Assembly: GCA_013811645.1 (NCBI GenBank)
Contig: JACCUU010000106.1
Coordinates: 1-7,296, forward strand
Reading direction: 5' to 3'
DNA from: Actinomycetota bacterium
Lineage (GTDB): Bacteria > Actinomycetota > Thermoleophilia > Gaiellales > Gaiellaceae
Length of the DNA stretch: 7,296 bases
Below the pieces are notes generated by a model. That model was not told where the DNA came from, did no database searches, and was given only the letters and a program-made list of their open reading frames with translations. Below, one piece after another: positions 1-7,150 of this stretch (positions are counted from its first letter, which is position 1; every line of letters begins with the position of its first letter). A program made the position numbers and the translations under genes.

Positions 1-470
1 ACGAGCTCATCGCGTCCTCCGTAGTCGAACGCGATCCAGAGGTGGAGCCTGTCGTTCGGCATGGTCTCCACCTCGAGCGCGGCCATCTTCTCCCGCAGCG
101 CCTCGGGAACCCTGTCGCGACGCCCGAAGAAGCGTGTGCGGACTCCCTGTCGCGCAAGATCTGGAAGCTCGCGGTCGATCGTCTCGTCCAGGAGCTCGAG
201 GATCGACTCGACCTCGTCTGCCGGACGTGCCCAGTTCTCGGTGGAGAATGCGTAGACCGCGAGCGAGCGGACGTCGAGGTCGATCGCGGCCTCGACGGTG
301 CGCCGGAGCGCTCGCGCACCCTCGCGGTGGCCCTCGGAGACGGAAAGGCCGCGGCCTGCGGCCCACCGGCCGCTCCCGTCCATGATGATGGCGACGCTAC
401 GCGCTGCCGCAGAGCCGTCGCTCGAACCGCTCTCGGACAGTTCAGTGCTCCCTGCCGGAGATACAGCCAT
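1..470 (-). CDS. uppS: Isoprenyl transferase (undecaprenyl diphosphate synthase), 3' end cut by window
   Basis: The product condenses isopentenyl diphosphate units onto farnesyl diphosphate to make the polyprenyl diphosphate carrier for peptidoglycan and other envelope polymers, at the cytosolic face of the membrane. The first 156 codons are present. Residues 26-37 read VAIIMDGSGRWA, the substrate-binding P-loop with the catalytic Asp (D31) and Arg (R35); residues 75-80 read FSTENW; the visible end reads FDYGGRDEL. All are cis-prenyltransferase landmarks. The usual Asn of DGNGRW is Ser here (S33). The start is ATG at 470, the only good start in frame before the P-loop. It gives a 25-residue Ser/Ala/Gly-rich lead and has no clear ribosome binding site. 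The first codons lie in the arm of a palindromic element, so part of this N terminus may be element-derived. The position after frr is standard. Confidence 0.93.
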   Translation of the reverse strand, partial: MAVSPAGSTELSESGSSDGSAAARSVAIIMDGSGRWAAGRGLSVSEGHREGARALRRTVEAAIDLDVRSLAVYAFSTENWARPADEVESILELLDETIDRELPDLARQGVRTRFFGRRDRVPEALREKMAALEVETMPNDRLHLWIAFDYGGRDEL

Positions 471-607
471 GCTTCGCGCGGCTGCGAACGCATCGTATGC
501 CGTCGTCCTCAGTCGGGCCAATATTCTTGAATATTGGCTCTCCCTGCGTCCTAGGCCTGCTCGGTTCTCGCCGGCGACGCACGGCCGTATCTCCGGCAGG
601 AAGCACT
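444..607 (-). repeat. Palindromic element copy 1, between frr and uppS
   Basis: The outer arms are 444-477 and 574-607. They match as inverted repeats at 30 of 34 positions, and three of the four differences give G-U pairs if the minus strand is transcribed, so 33 of 34 positions can pair in the sense RNA. The 3' arm of the RNA holds the uppS start codon (468-470); the 5' arm begins at the frr stop codon. Between the arms is a core shared with the copy at 5930-6095. No transposase or recombinase is present, so this is a non-autonomous repeat, a structured RNA, or both. The frame is open from just after the frr stop through the element into uppS. Confidence 0.8.
504..558 (-). repeat. Conserved core of palindromic element, copy 1
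   Basis: This 55-base segment is closely similar to 5990-6043. Both carry CGTCCTCAGTCG on the plus-strand left side, a central stem-loop, and CCCTGCGTCCT on the right. The stem-loop at 517-538 has perfect 10-base arms (GCCAATATTC and GAATATTGGC) around a TT loop. The stem is AT-rich in GC-rich surroundings. Confidence 0.85.
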
Positions 608-1169
608 AGACCTCCATGATCTCCGTCTCCTTGACCTTCAGGAGATCGTCGATCGCCTTCGTGTGCTCGTCGGTGACCTTCTGCACCTGCTGCTCTGCGC
701 GGCGCTCCTCGTCGTCGCCGACGTCCCCTTTGGTGACGAGGTCGCGTAGGTGCTGCATGACGTCGCGGCGCACGTTCCGGATCGCGATCTTCCCGTCCTC
801 GCCCACGCGGCGCACGACCTTGACCAGCTCCTTTCGTCGCTCCTCGGTGAGCGTCGGGATGGGCAGCCGGATGAGCTTGCCGTCGTTTGACGGCGTCAAC
901 CCGAGGTCGGACTCCTGGATCGCGCGCTCGATCGCCCTCATCGAGCCCGGGTCGAACGGCTGCACCGTCAGAAGCCGCGCTTCCGGTGCCCCGATCGACG
1001 CGAGGCTCTTCAACGGGGTCGGCGTGCCGTAGTAGTCGATCGTCACGCGGTCGAGGAGCGCCGGCGAAGCGCGACCGGTCCGGATCGAGTTGAACTCGTG
1101 ATGCGTCGCCTCGATCGACTTGTCCATTCGTCGCTTCGCGTCCGCGAGGAAGTCCTCGATCGCAGCCAT
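606..1169 (-). CDS. frr: Ribosome recycling factor
   Basis: RRF works with EF-G to split post-termination ribosomes so that subunits can be reused. The product is 187 residues, within the usual length of about 185. Diagnostic motifs are RTGRASPALLD (residues 30-40, in the three-helix domain), YYGTPTPLKSLASI (46-59, entering the beta/alpha/beta domain) and KLIRLPIPTLTEERR (98-112). The last third is the charged helix returning to the helical bundle. The ATG at 1169 is preceded by AAGGAGG four bases upstream (1174-1180), a strong ribosome binding site. The gene follows pyrH after a 53-base hairpin spacer, the widely conserved bacterial order. Its stop codon overlaps the outer arm of the palindromic element at 444-607. 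Confidence 0.98.
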   Translation of the reverse strand: MAAIEDFLADAKRRMDKSIEATHHEFNSIRTGRASPALLDRVTIDYYGTPTPLKSLASIGAPEARLLTVQPFDPGSMRAIERAIQESDLGLTPSNDGKLIRLPIPTLTEERRKELVKVVRRVGEDGKIAIRNVRRDVMQHLRDLVTKGDVGDDEERRAEQQVQKVTDEHTKAIDDLLKVKETEIMEV

Positions 1170-1184
1170 GCGTCCTCCTTTCTA

Positions 1185-2804
<1,620 letters not shown>

Positions 2805-2808
<4 letters not shown>

Positions 2809-3689
2809 GAGCCCTCTCCCTCGCCGACCGCGGCTGCCGCGGGCGCTCGTTCCGTGGCTGTCGCCACTGGGGCTCCTTCTGCGGCTGTCGCCGTAGGATC
2901 CGGCTCGGCCGCCGGAGCCGTCTCGGACGGAGGCTCAGGGCTTGACTCCGCCTGGACACCGCCTCCCGCCTCTTCTGCCTTGGCTGCCTCGAACTCCGCA
3001 GGCGTGACCTGCGTCTTCCCGGCCGCGATGCCGTCCGCGACGACCTTCGCGATCAGGTTGGAGGCGCGGATCGCGTCGTCGTTTCCGGGGATGATGAAGT
3101 CGGCCTCGTCCGGATCGGCGTTGGTGTCCACCAGGCCGATGATCGGCACCCCGAGCCGGCGCGCCTCGCGTACCGCCAGCTGCTCCTTCTTCAGGTCGAT
3201 GACGAAGACCGCATCCGGTTGGCGCTTCATGTCGGCGACTCCACCGAGGTTCGACTCGAGCTTCTCGAGCTCGGCCGTGAGCGTGATCCGCTCCTTCGAG
3301 GGCAGCAGGTCGAGCTGACCCTCCGTCTGCAGGCGGCGTAGATCGTGGAGGTACGAGATCCGCTCGGAGATCGTGCGCCAGTTGGTCAGAAGGCCACCGA
3401 GCCAGCGGTTGGACACGTATGGCATGCCGACACGCGACGCGTGCTCCTGCACGGCCTCCTGTGCCTGCTTCTTGGTGCCTACGAAGAGAATCGTGCCGCG
3501 GCGCTCGGCGACGTTGCGCGCAAAGTCGTGCGCTTCCTCGAGCAGCTCGAGCGTCTTCTGGAGGTCGATGATGTAAATGCCTCCGCGCTCGGAGAAGATG
3601 AAGCGGCGCATCTTCGGGTTCCAACGTCGCGTCTGGTGGCCGAAGTGGACGCCGGCCTCCAAGAGCTCTCGCATGGTTACGACTGACAC
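2805..3689 (-). CDS. rpsB: 30S ribosomal protein S2
   Basis: S2 is a late-assembling 30S protein on the solvent side that is needed to hold S1-like factors and start translation. The product is 294 residues. The core (about 1-225) shows [20 protein letters not shown] (1-20), [12 protein letters not shown] (21-32), [15 protein letters not shown] (93-107) and [13 protein letters not shown] (181-193), all S2 signatures. From about residue 226 the chain is a low-complexity Ala/Glu/Pro/Thr tail of some 70 residues, probably disordered; such tails occur in actinobacterial S2. The GTG at 3689 is preferred over the ATG at 3674 because S2 proteins usually keep the VVTMR(E/K)LL lead and because AAAGGGG sits eight bases upstream of the GTG. 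A structured leader precedes the gene. Confidence 0.98.
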
Positions 3690-3697
3690 AGGATCAG

Positions 3698-3704
3698 CCC
3701 CTTT
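3698..3704 (-). promoter_or_regulatory. Ribosome binding site of rpsB
   Basis: AAAGGGG in the sense strand, eight bases before the GTG at 3689. It decides the GTG start over the internal ATG. Confidence 0.7.
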
Positions 3705-3728
3705 CCGGTTTTGGTTGACGGTGCTTCG

Positions 3729-3789
3729 CCGGCGAGCCGAGCGGAACCGCGCTCACAGCGCGGCACCCCCGCCTCGGCTGAATCGCCGG
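3729..3789 (-). promoter_or_regulatory. Structured 5' leader of rpsB (nested stems)
   Basis: In the sense RNA three perfect stems nest within 61 bases. The outer stem is 3783-3789 with 3729-3735 (7 bp). The middle stem is 3773-3778 with 3736-3741 (6 bp), separated from the outer one by a four-base bulge on the 5' side. The apical stem is 3757-3763 with 3747-3753 (7 bp) and a GUG triloop; a 9/5 internal loop separates it from the middle stem. The structure fills the rluD-rpsB gap 24 bases before the rpsB ribosome binding site. Ribosomal protein operons are commonly autoregulated through such leaders, so S2 binding is a reasonable guess. There is no U-run after it to suggest a terminator. Confidence 0.6.
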
Positions 3790-3798
3790 ATTGAAGGT

Positions 3799-4713
3799 CT
3801 AGGACGCGGAAGAGTGTAGCCGAGCCTGTTCCAACGCCGCCTCCAAGTCCTCCGGGAGTGGCGACTGGACGTCGATCTGCTCGCCGGTGAACGGATGGCG
3901 AAAGCCGAGCCTCCGCGCATGCAGGAACTGCCGTTCCAGACCGAGGTCTCCTCGCACGCCGTACTGAGAATCTCCCGAGACCGGCAGGTCGATCGCCGCG
4001 AGATGCACACGGATCTGATGCGTGCGGCCCGTCTCCAGGCGAACGTCGAGAAGCGCGTGCTCGCTCAGGAGCTCGAGAACCTCGAAGTGGGTGACCGCAT
4101 CGCGCGGCTCCTCGGTGTCGAGCGACCGCTTGGTCGGATCGCGACGATCTCTGCCCAGTGGGGCGTCGATGCGACCCGTTCGCGAGCGTGGCACGCTCCG
4201 AACAAGCGCGAGATAGCGGCGCTCGAGCTCGCGCCGCCTGATCGCCTCCTGCAATGCAGCGTGCGCTTCCTCGGAGCGCGCGACGACCAAGAGACCCGAC
4301 GTGTCGCGGTCGAGCCGGTGCACGACGCCGGGCCGCTCTGGATCAGGCCCTCCCGCGGCGCCGAGCGTGAGCAGCTGGCCGGCAAGGGTTCCGGCTCTCG
4401 TACCTGCTCCGGGATGCACCACCAGCCCGGCCGGCTTGTCGAGCACGAGAAGATGCTCGTCCTCGTAGACCACGGGAACGGACACGGGCTCCGCCAACAG
4501 GCCGGGAGGAGCTCCGGGAAGGTCGGCCTCGACGACCGAGCCCGACTCGAGGCGGAAGCTCTTCGCGCGGATCTCGCCGTCGACCCTCACGGCTCCGTCA
4601 CTGAGCAGCCTCTCCGCCAGGGAGCGCGTTCCGATCTCCTCGCGACCGGCTAGCGCCTTGTCGAGGCGTGTGCCCGCGTCCTCCTCAGCGACGCTGAAGC
4701 GCAGTGTCCCCAT
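3799..4713 (-). CDS. rluD: RluA/RluD-family ribosomal RNA pseudouridine synthase
   Basis: The enzyme isomerises uridine to pseudouridine in RNA, in RluD's case in 23S rRNA helix 69. The product is 304 residues. An S4-like RNA-binding domain covers about 10-65 (SLAERLLSDGAVRVDG at 31-46). The catalytic domain follows: EDEHLLVLDKPAGLVVHP (84-101), HRLDRDTSGLLVV (132-144, catalytic Asp D135 in HRLD), GRTHQIRVHLA and the C-terminal HARRLGFRHP. The ATG start (4713) lies 29 bases inside the end of lspA; a GTG one codon earlier (4716) cannot be excluded. lspA followed by a RluD homologue is a common pairing in Gram-positive and actinobacterial genomes. The exact target uridines cannot be told from sequence, so the symbol is by family. 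Confidence 0.93.
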   Translation of the reverse strand: MGTLRFSVAEEDAGTRLDKALAGREEIGTRSLAERLLSDGAVRVDGEIRAKSFRLESGSVVEADLPGAPPGLLAEPVSVPVVYEDEHLLVLDKPAGLVVHPGAGTRAGTLAGQLLTLGAAGGPDPERPGVVHRLDRDTSGLLVVARSEEAHAALQEAIRRRELERRYLALVRSVPRSRTGRIDAPLGRDRRDPTKRSLDTEEPRDAVTHFEVLELLSEHALLDVRLETGRTHQIRVHLAAIDLPVSGDSQYGVRGDLGLERQFLHARRLGFRHPFTGEQIDVQSPLPEDLEAALEQARLHSSAS

Positions 4714-5284
4714 CACGCGCCCCGTGCATCTGACTCGGCCGGTCGGCGAGGACGAGCGTTCCGAAGAGCACCGCAACCCCGACGACGATGAACATGTCGG
4801 CGAGGTTGAACGCCGGCCACGCATCCAGGTCGAGGAAGTCCGTCACGCGCCCGAGGCGCACACGGTCGACCAGGTTGGCGATGCTGCCGCCGAGCACGAG
4901 ACCCAGTCCCACGGGCAGCACGGGGTGTCGTCGGCCGGAGCGTGCGAAGAACCAGACCATCAGTCCGACCGCGATCGCCGTGATCGCGATCACGAAGCTC
5001 GTCTGGCTTGCGAAGAGCCCGAATGCGATACCCGAGTTCTCGACGTGATGGATGGAGAACGGGCCGATGAGAGCGACGCTTTCACCGACCTCGAGCGTGC
5101 GACCCACGACCTGCTTCGTGAGCTGGTCGGCGACGATCGCCGCAGCGGCGACCACGAGGAGCGCCAGCCACTGAGCCGGCCCGGCGGCCAGCGAGCGCTC
5201 GGCGGACGAGATCGGCTGGAGCGCGTTTGCCGTCGAGCCGACTCGAACGTCGACCTGCGGTATCTCTCTAGCCGGCTCGCTCAC
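4685..5284 (-). CDS. lspA: Lipoprotein signal peptidase (signal peptidase II)
   Basis: LspA is the inner-membrane aspartyl protease that cleaves prolipoprotein signal peptides after lipidation. From the GTG at 5284 it is 199 residues, longer than the usual 150-170 because of a roughly 37-residue polar N-terminal extension. Hydrophobic segments lie near 39-53, 73-112, 123-138 and 160-180. The family motif VENSGIAFGLF is at 81-91. The catalytic pair is D140 (in SIANLVDR) and D163 (in FNLADMF). The GTG is favoured by GAGGT six bases upstream; an ATG two codons earlier (5290) is possible but would overlap that site. The gene runs 29 bases into rluD. Confidence 0.96.
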   Translation of the reverse strand: MSEPAREIPQVDVRVGSTANALQPISSAERSLAAGPAQWLALLVVAAAAIVADQLTKQVVGRTLEVGESVALIGPFSIHHVENSGIAFGLFASQTSFVIAITAIAVGLMVWFFARSGRRHPVLPVGLGLVLGGSIANLVDRVRLGRVTDFLDLDAWPAFNLADMFIVVGVAVLFGTLVLADRPSQMHGARDGDTALQRR

Positions 5285-5290
5285 CCGCAT

Positions 5291-5295
5291 ACCTC
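5291..5295 (-). promoter_or_regulatory. Ribosome binding site of lspA
   Basis: GAGGT in the sense strand, six bases before the GTG at 5284. It abuts the alternative ATG at 5290, and so argues for the GTG start. Confidence 0.5.
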
Positions 5296-5324
5296 GCCGG
5301 CACCCGCGGGCCGGAGCCCCACGC

Positions 5325-5684
5325 TCATCCGCGCTCCTGCGCGCGCTTGTCGTCGATGCAGAGCGTCGCCCACGGAACCGCCTCCAGGCGCTCCTTCGCG
5401 ATCGGCTTGCCGCAGACGACGCAGGTGCCATACGTCCCGTTCTCGATCCGCTCGAGTGCTGCCTCGACCTCCTCGATCAGGTGATCGGCGTTCTCCTCGA
5501 GGCCTTCGTCGAGCTCACGCATGTACGTCTCGGTCGCGGTGTCCGCGAGCTCACCCGCCCCGGTCGAGAGGTCGCCCGTCTCCTCGGTCACGGAGGTTTC
5601 GTGGGTCACGCCCTTCCGTGCGGCTCGAAGCCGCTCGAGCTCGTTCTCGAGCTCGGTGCGGAAGTGGTCGAGATCGAGGCTCAC
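5325..5684 (-). CDS. TraR/DksA-family zinc-finger regulator
   Basis: This is a 119-residue protein of the TraR/DksA type, a family that binds the RNA polymerase secondary channel; the role of the actinobacterial members is not settled. Residues 5-25 and 52-82 are charged and helical, as in the family's coiled coil. The zinc-finger region is YGTCVVCGKPIAKERLEAVP (85-104) followed by WATLCIDD. The spacing is C88-x2-C91-x17-C109-x2-D112, so the fourth ligand is Asp where the classical finger has Cys. The DxxDxA tip motif of DksA is not evident. The GTG start has GGAGG four bases upstream and overlaps the DUF167 stop as GTGA. The position just before lspA is typical in actinobacteria. Confidence 0.9.
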   Translation of the reverse strand: MSLDLDHFRTELENELERLRAARKGVTHETSVTEETGDLSTGAGELADTATETYMRELDEGLEENADHLIEEVEAALERIENGTYGTCVVCGKPIAKERLEAVPWATLCIDDKRAQERG

Positions 5685-6130
5685 GTTGCCTCCCACGCCG
5701 CGAGACGCCGCTCCGCCTCGTCGTTCGTCACGCCGTGGATGAGTACGGACTTGTCCCGGGAGGCATGGCCTCGGCGGATCTCGTTCCGCGCGCGCGAGAT
5801 CTCGAACGTCTTGGCGAGCAGGTCGACGACGGCTCGGGTCGCCTGCCCGTCCTTCGGCGGAGCGTGGATGCGGATCTTCCAGACCTCGCCGTGCCGACCG
5901 ACGATCTCGGAGCGAGTGGCTCCGGGGGCAAGAGCCTCGAACACAGCAAAGCTCTGAGCCGCCGGCACGCGCTGGGCGGCGCAATGCTGCGTCCTCAGTC
6001 GAGCCAATATGCCTTCATATTGGCCTTCCCTGCGTCCTTGCCTCGCACCACCCAGCACGCACCCTCGACGAGGCCTCACTGTGTTCGAGGCTCTTACGGG
6101 CAGCCGCAGGCTGATGGTCGCGCCATCCAC
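5681..6130 (-). CDS. DUF167 / YggU-family protein with palindromic element in its 5' part
   Basis: This is a small conserved protein of unknown molecular function. With a GTG start at 6130 it is 149 residues. The clear family part is PGATRSEIVG (69-78), VWKIRIHAPPKDGQAT (83-98) and GHASRDK (121-127), ending at WEAT. Codons 1-12 (VDGATISLRLPV) end almost uniformly in G or C and look like the family's first beta strand. From codon 12 to about 60 that codon bias fades and the sequence is the palindromic element at 5930-6095, in frame and free of stops. The simplest reading is an in-frame insertion in the N terminus. Alternative starts are GTG at 5968 (95 residues) or 5944, each lacking a clear ribosome binding site. 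The gene follows divIVA by 31 bases and overlaps traR by four. Confidence 0.75.
   Translation of the reverse strand: MDGATISLRLPVRASNTVRPRRGCVLGGARQGRREGQYEGILARLRTQHCAAQRVPAAQSFAVFEALAPGATRSEIVGRHGEVWKIRIHAPPKDGQATRAVVDLLAKTFEISRARNEIRRGHASRDKSVLIHGVTNDEAERRLAAWEAT
5930..6095 (-). repeat. Palindromic element copy 2, in the 5' part of the DUF167 gene
   Basis: The outer arms 5930-5946 and 6079-6095 are perfect 17-base inverted repeats. Further in, 5964-5984 and 6043-6063 form a 21-bp stem in which 15 positions are Watson-Crick and all six differences are G-U in the minus-strand RNA. Between these stems, six more bases (5947-5952 with 6073-6078) pair with three G-U pairs. The shared core is inside. 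The arms have no clear similarity to those of copy 1, although the core does. The translated sense frame is GRREGQYEGILARLRT, against GRRESQYSRILARLRT in copy 1. Confidence 0.8.
5990..6043 (-). repeat. Conserved core of palindromic element, copy 2
   Basis: This 54-base segment matches 504-558. Its stem-loop at 6003-6024 has perfect 9-base arms (GCCAATATG and CATATTGGC) around CCTT. Compared with copy 1, the inner part of the stem changes on both sides, so pairing is kept. AGGACGCAG occurs on both sides of the stem-loop in the sense strand. Confidence 0.85.
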
Positions 6131-6161
6131 GGCCCGAAGGATATCCGCGCGAGCCGGACTG

Positions 6162-6662
6162 CTACCCGGCGACCCGGCGGATGCCCGGGTCCGTGACCTC
6201 CTCGACGGGAGTCGGCTTGACGGCGTGGCCGCCGGACGGTCGTTCGGCGTTCGTCTCGCCGTCGAGTGACTCGAGCGACGTCCGGAGCAGGGCGCGGATC
6301 TTGCGGACGTCCTCGTCCAGGCGCTGCTTCTCGGCAGCGGCCTCGCGCGTGACCCGCCGCCCCTCGGCATGGGCCTCCTGCACGATCAGGTCCGATTCAC
6401 GCCTGGCCTGCTCCTTCATGTCCTGAGCAGCCCGCTCTGCGGCCACGAGGGTCGAGCGCAGGAGGGCTTCCAGCTCGCGATGCTTGGACGCCTCGGTCTC
6501 GAGCTCCTCGAGCTGGTCGGCGAGATCGGCACGCTCGCGCCAGACCTCTTCGAAGCTGTCTGCGATCTCCGTGAGAAGCCCGTCGACCGGCTTGCGACGG
6601 TACCCGCGGGGGAACGTGCGGCGGAGCTGGACGTGGCGGATCTCGACTGGGGTGAGCGGCAT
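6162..6662 (-). CDS. divIVA: DivIVA-domain protein (polar/septal coiled-coil scaffold)
   Basis: DivIVA proteins bind curved membrane at poles and septa and organise division or tip growth (Wag31 in mycobacteria). The product is 166 residues. It opens with MPLTPVEIRHVQ and RGYRRKPVDGLL (19-30), the conserved N-terminal lipid-binding DivIVA domain. Residues about 32-130 are a heptad-rich coiled coil (ADLADQLEELETEASKHREL; KRLD-type helices). A short Pro/Gly/Thr tail ends the chain. It is shorter than Wag31-type proteins, which suits a septal SepF-linked form, but that is inference. AAGGAGG lies five bases before the ATG (6668-6674) and overlaps the yggT stop, so reinitiation is likely. Confidence 0.92.
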   Translation of the reverse strand: MPLTPVEIRHVQLRRTFPRGYRRKPVDGLLTEIADSFEEVWRERADLADQLEELETEASKHRELEALLRSTLVAAERAAQDMKEQARRESDLIVQEAHAEGRRVTREAAAEKQRLDEDVRKIRALLRTSLESLDGETNAERPSGGHAVKPTPVEEVTDPGIRRVAG

Positions 6663-6672
6663 AATGACCTCC

Positions 6673-6981
6673 TTAGAGGAGTGCCCCGATCAGGTTGGAG
6701 ACGACCTCGGCCGCAACGAGCAGGACGATGACGCCGACGATCGGGGACAAGTCGAAAGGCCCGAGCATCGGCAGACGCCGAAACAAGCGCAGGTAGGGGA
6801 CGACGACATCGTTCAGGAACCCTTGCACAGCTGAGGTCGTACGGGAATAAGGAACCCGGATCCAGGACAGAAGGACCCAGGCGAAGATGAGCAGAACGTA
6901 GATCCAGACGAACACGCGCACGAAGCTCTGCAGCGACGAAGCGGTGTCGAGAAGTACGCCCATCGAGGCGGGAACGCCCAT
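6673..6981 (-). CDS. yggT: YggT-family integral membrane protein
   Basis: This 102-residue membrane protein has two hydrophobic helices (about 20-41 and 80-101) linked by a short loop with FLNDVVVPYLRLFRRLP (55-71) and GPFDLSPIVGVIVLL (74-88), the YggT signature. Family members sit next to sepF in Gram-positive and cyanobacterial genomes and are associated with division or osmotic tolerance; the mechanism is not established. Starts at 6981 (ATG, used here) and 6963 (ATG, six codons later) both leave the helices intact, and neither has a strong ribosome binding site. A 169-base gap with a hairpin separates it from sepF. Confidence 0.92.
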   Translation of the reverse strand: MGVPASMGVLLDTASSLQSFVRVFVWIYVLLIFAWVLLSWIRVPYSRTTSAVQGFLNDVVVPYLRLFRRLPMLGPFDLSPIVGVIVLLVAAEVVSNLIGALL

Positions 6982-7106
6982 CAGAAATGCTTTCGCCGCG
7001 ACGCTTGGGTTTTCCTACGCAGTCCGAGAGATGTTCGGCGTTCGACTTCACACCCCGCGACTTCCGATCTCGCCTCGACACAAAAGGGGTCTGTCGCAGT
7101 GAGCGC

Positions 7107-7136
7107 GACTGGAATCCCCGCTCGGGGATTCCAGTC
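7107..7136 (-). other. Perfect 13-bp hairpin between sepF and yggT
   Basis: The arms 7107-7119 and 7124-7136 (GACTGGAATCCCC and its exact complement) flank a four-base loop. A further GCGC pairing below (7103-7106 with 7139-7142) lies beyond a two-base bulge. It begins 14 bases after the sepF stop. The only T-run in the sense strand is TTTT some 20 bases downstream, so it is a poor intrinsic terminator but could slow polymerase or protect the sepF 3' end. I see no convincing promoter in the rest of the gap (6982-7150). Confidence 0.7.
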
Positions 7137-7150
7137 TTGCGCAGAGAGGC

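Noticed and set aside
392..480. Repeated AAARS(M/V)A(V/I) coding in the uppS N-terminal region
   Set aside because: The two coding stretches match at only about two-thirds of bases in Ala/Arg-rich GC-rich DNA, too weak to call a duplication.
444..607. Element as a conventional IS or MITE with target-site duplications
   Set aside because: No transposase, no constant terminal repeats between the two copies, and no convincing direct target duplication flank it.
3715..3720. Plus-strand TTGACG resembling a -35 box
   Set aside because: No -10 box follows at the right spacing and no plus-strand gene lies downstream; it is in the leader of minus-strand rpsB.
6003..6024. TTG codon in the palindrome as the real start of DUF167, and likewise in copy 1 for uppS
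   Set aside because: In both copies a TTG is in frame at the same place, giving an ARLRT lead peptide, but ribosome binding sites are weak and better GTG or ATG starts exist. It remains a possibility rather than a call.
4658..6196. Plus-strand open frame of 512 codons
   Set aside because: It lies antisense to rluD, lspA, traR and DUF167, all of which have clear family motifs. Its translation is Arg/Asp/Ser-rich with no recognisable domain, a usual artefact in GC-rich DNA.
7107..7136. Canonical Rho-independent terminator of sepF
   Set aside because: The stem is perfect but no U-run follows in the sense strand.
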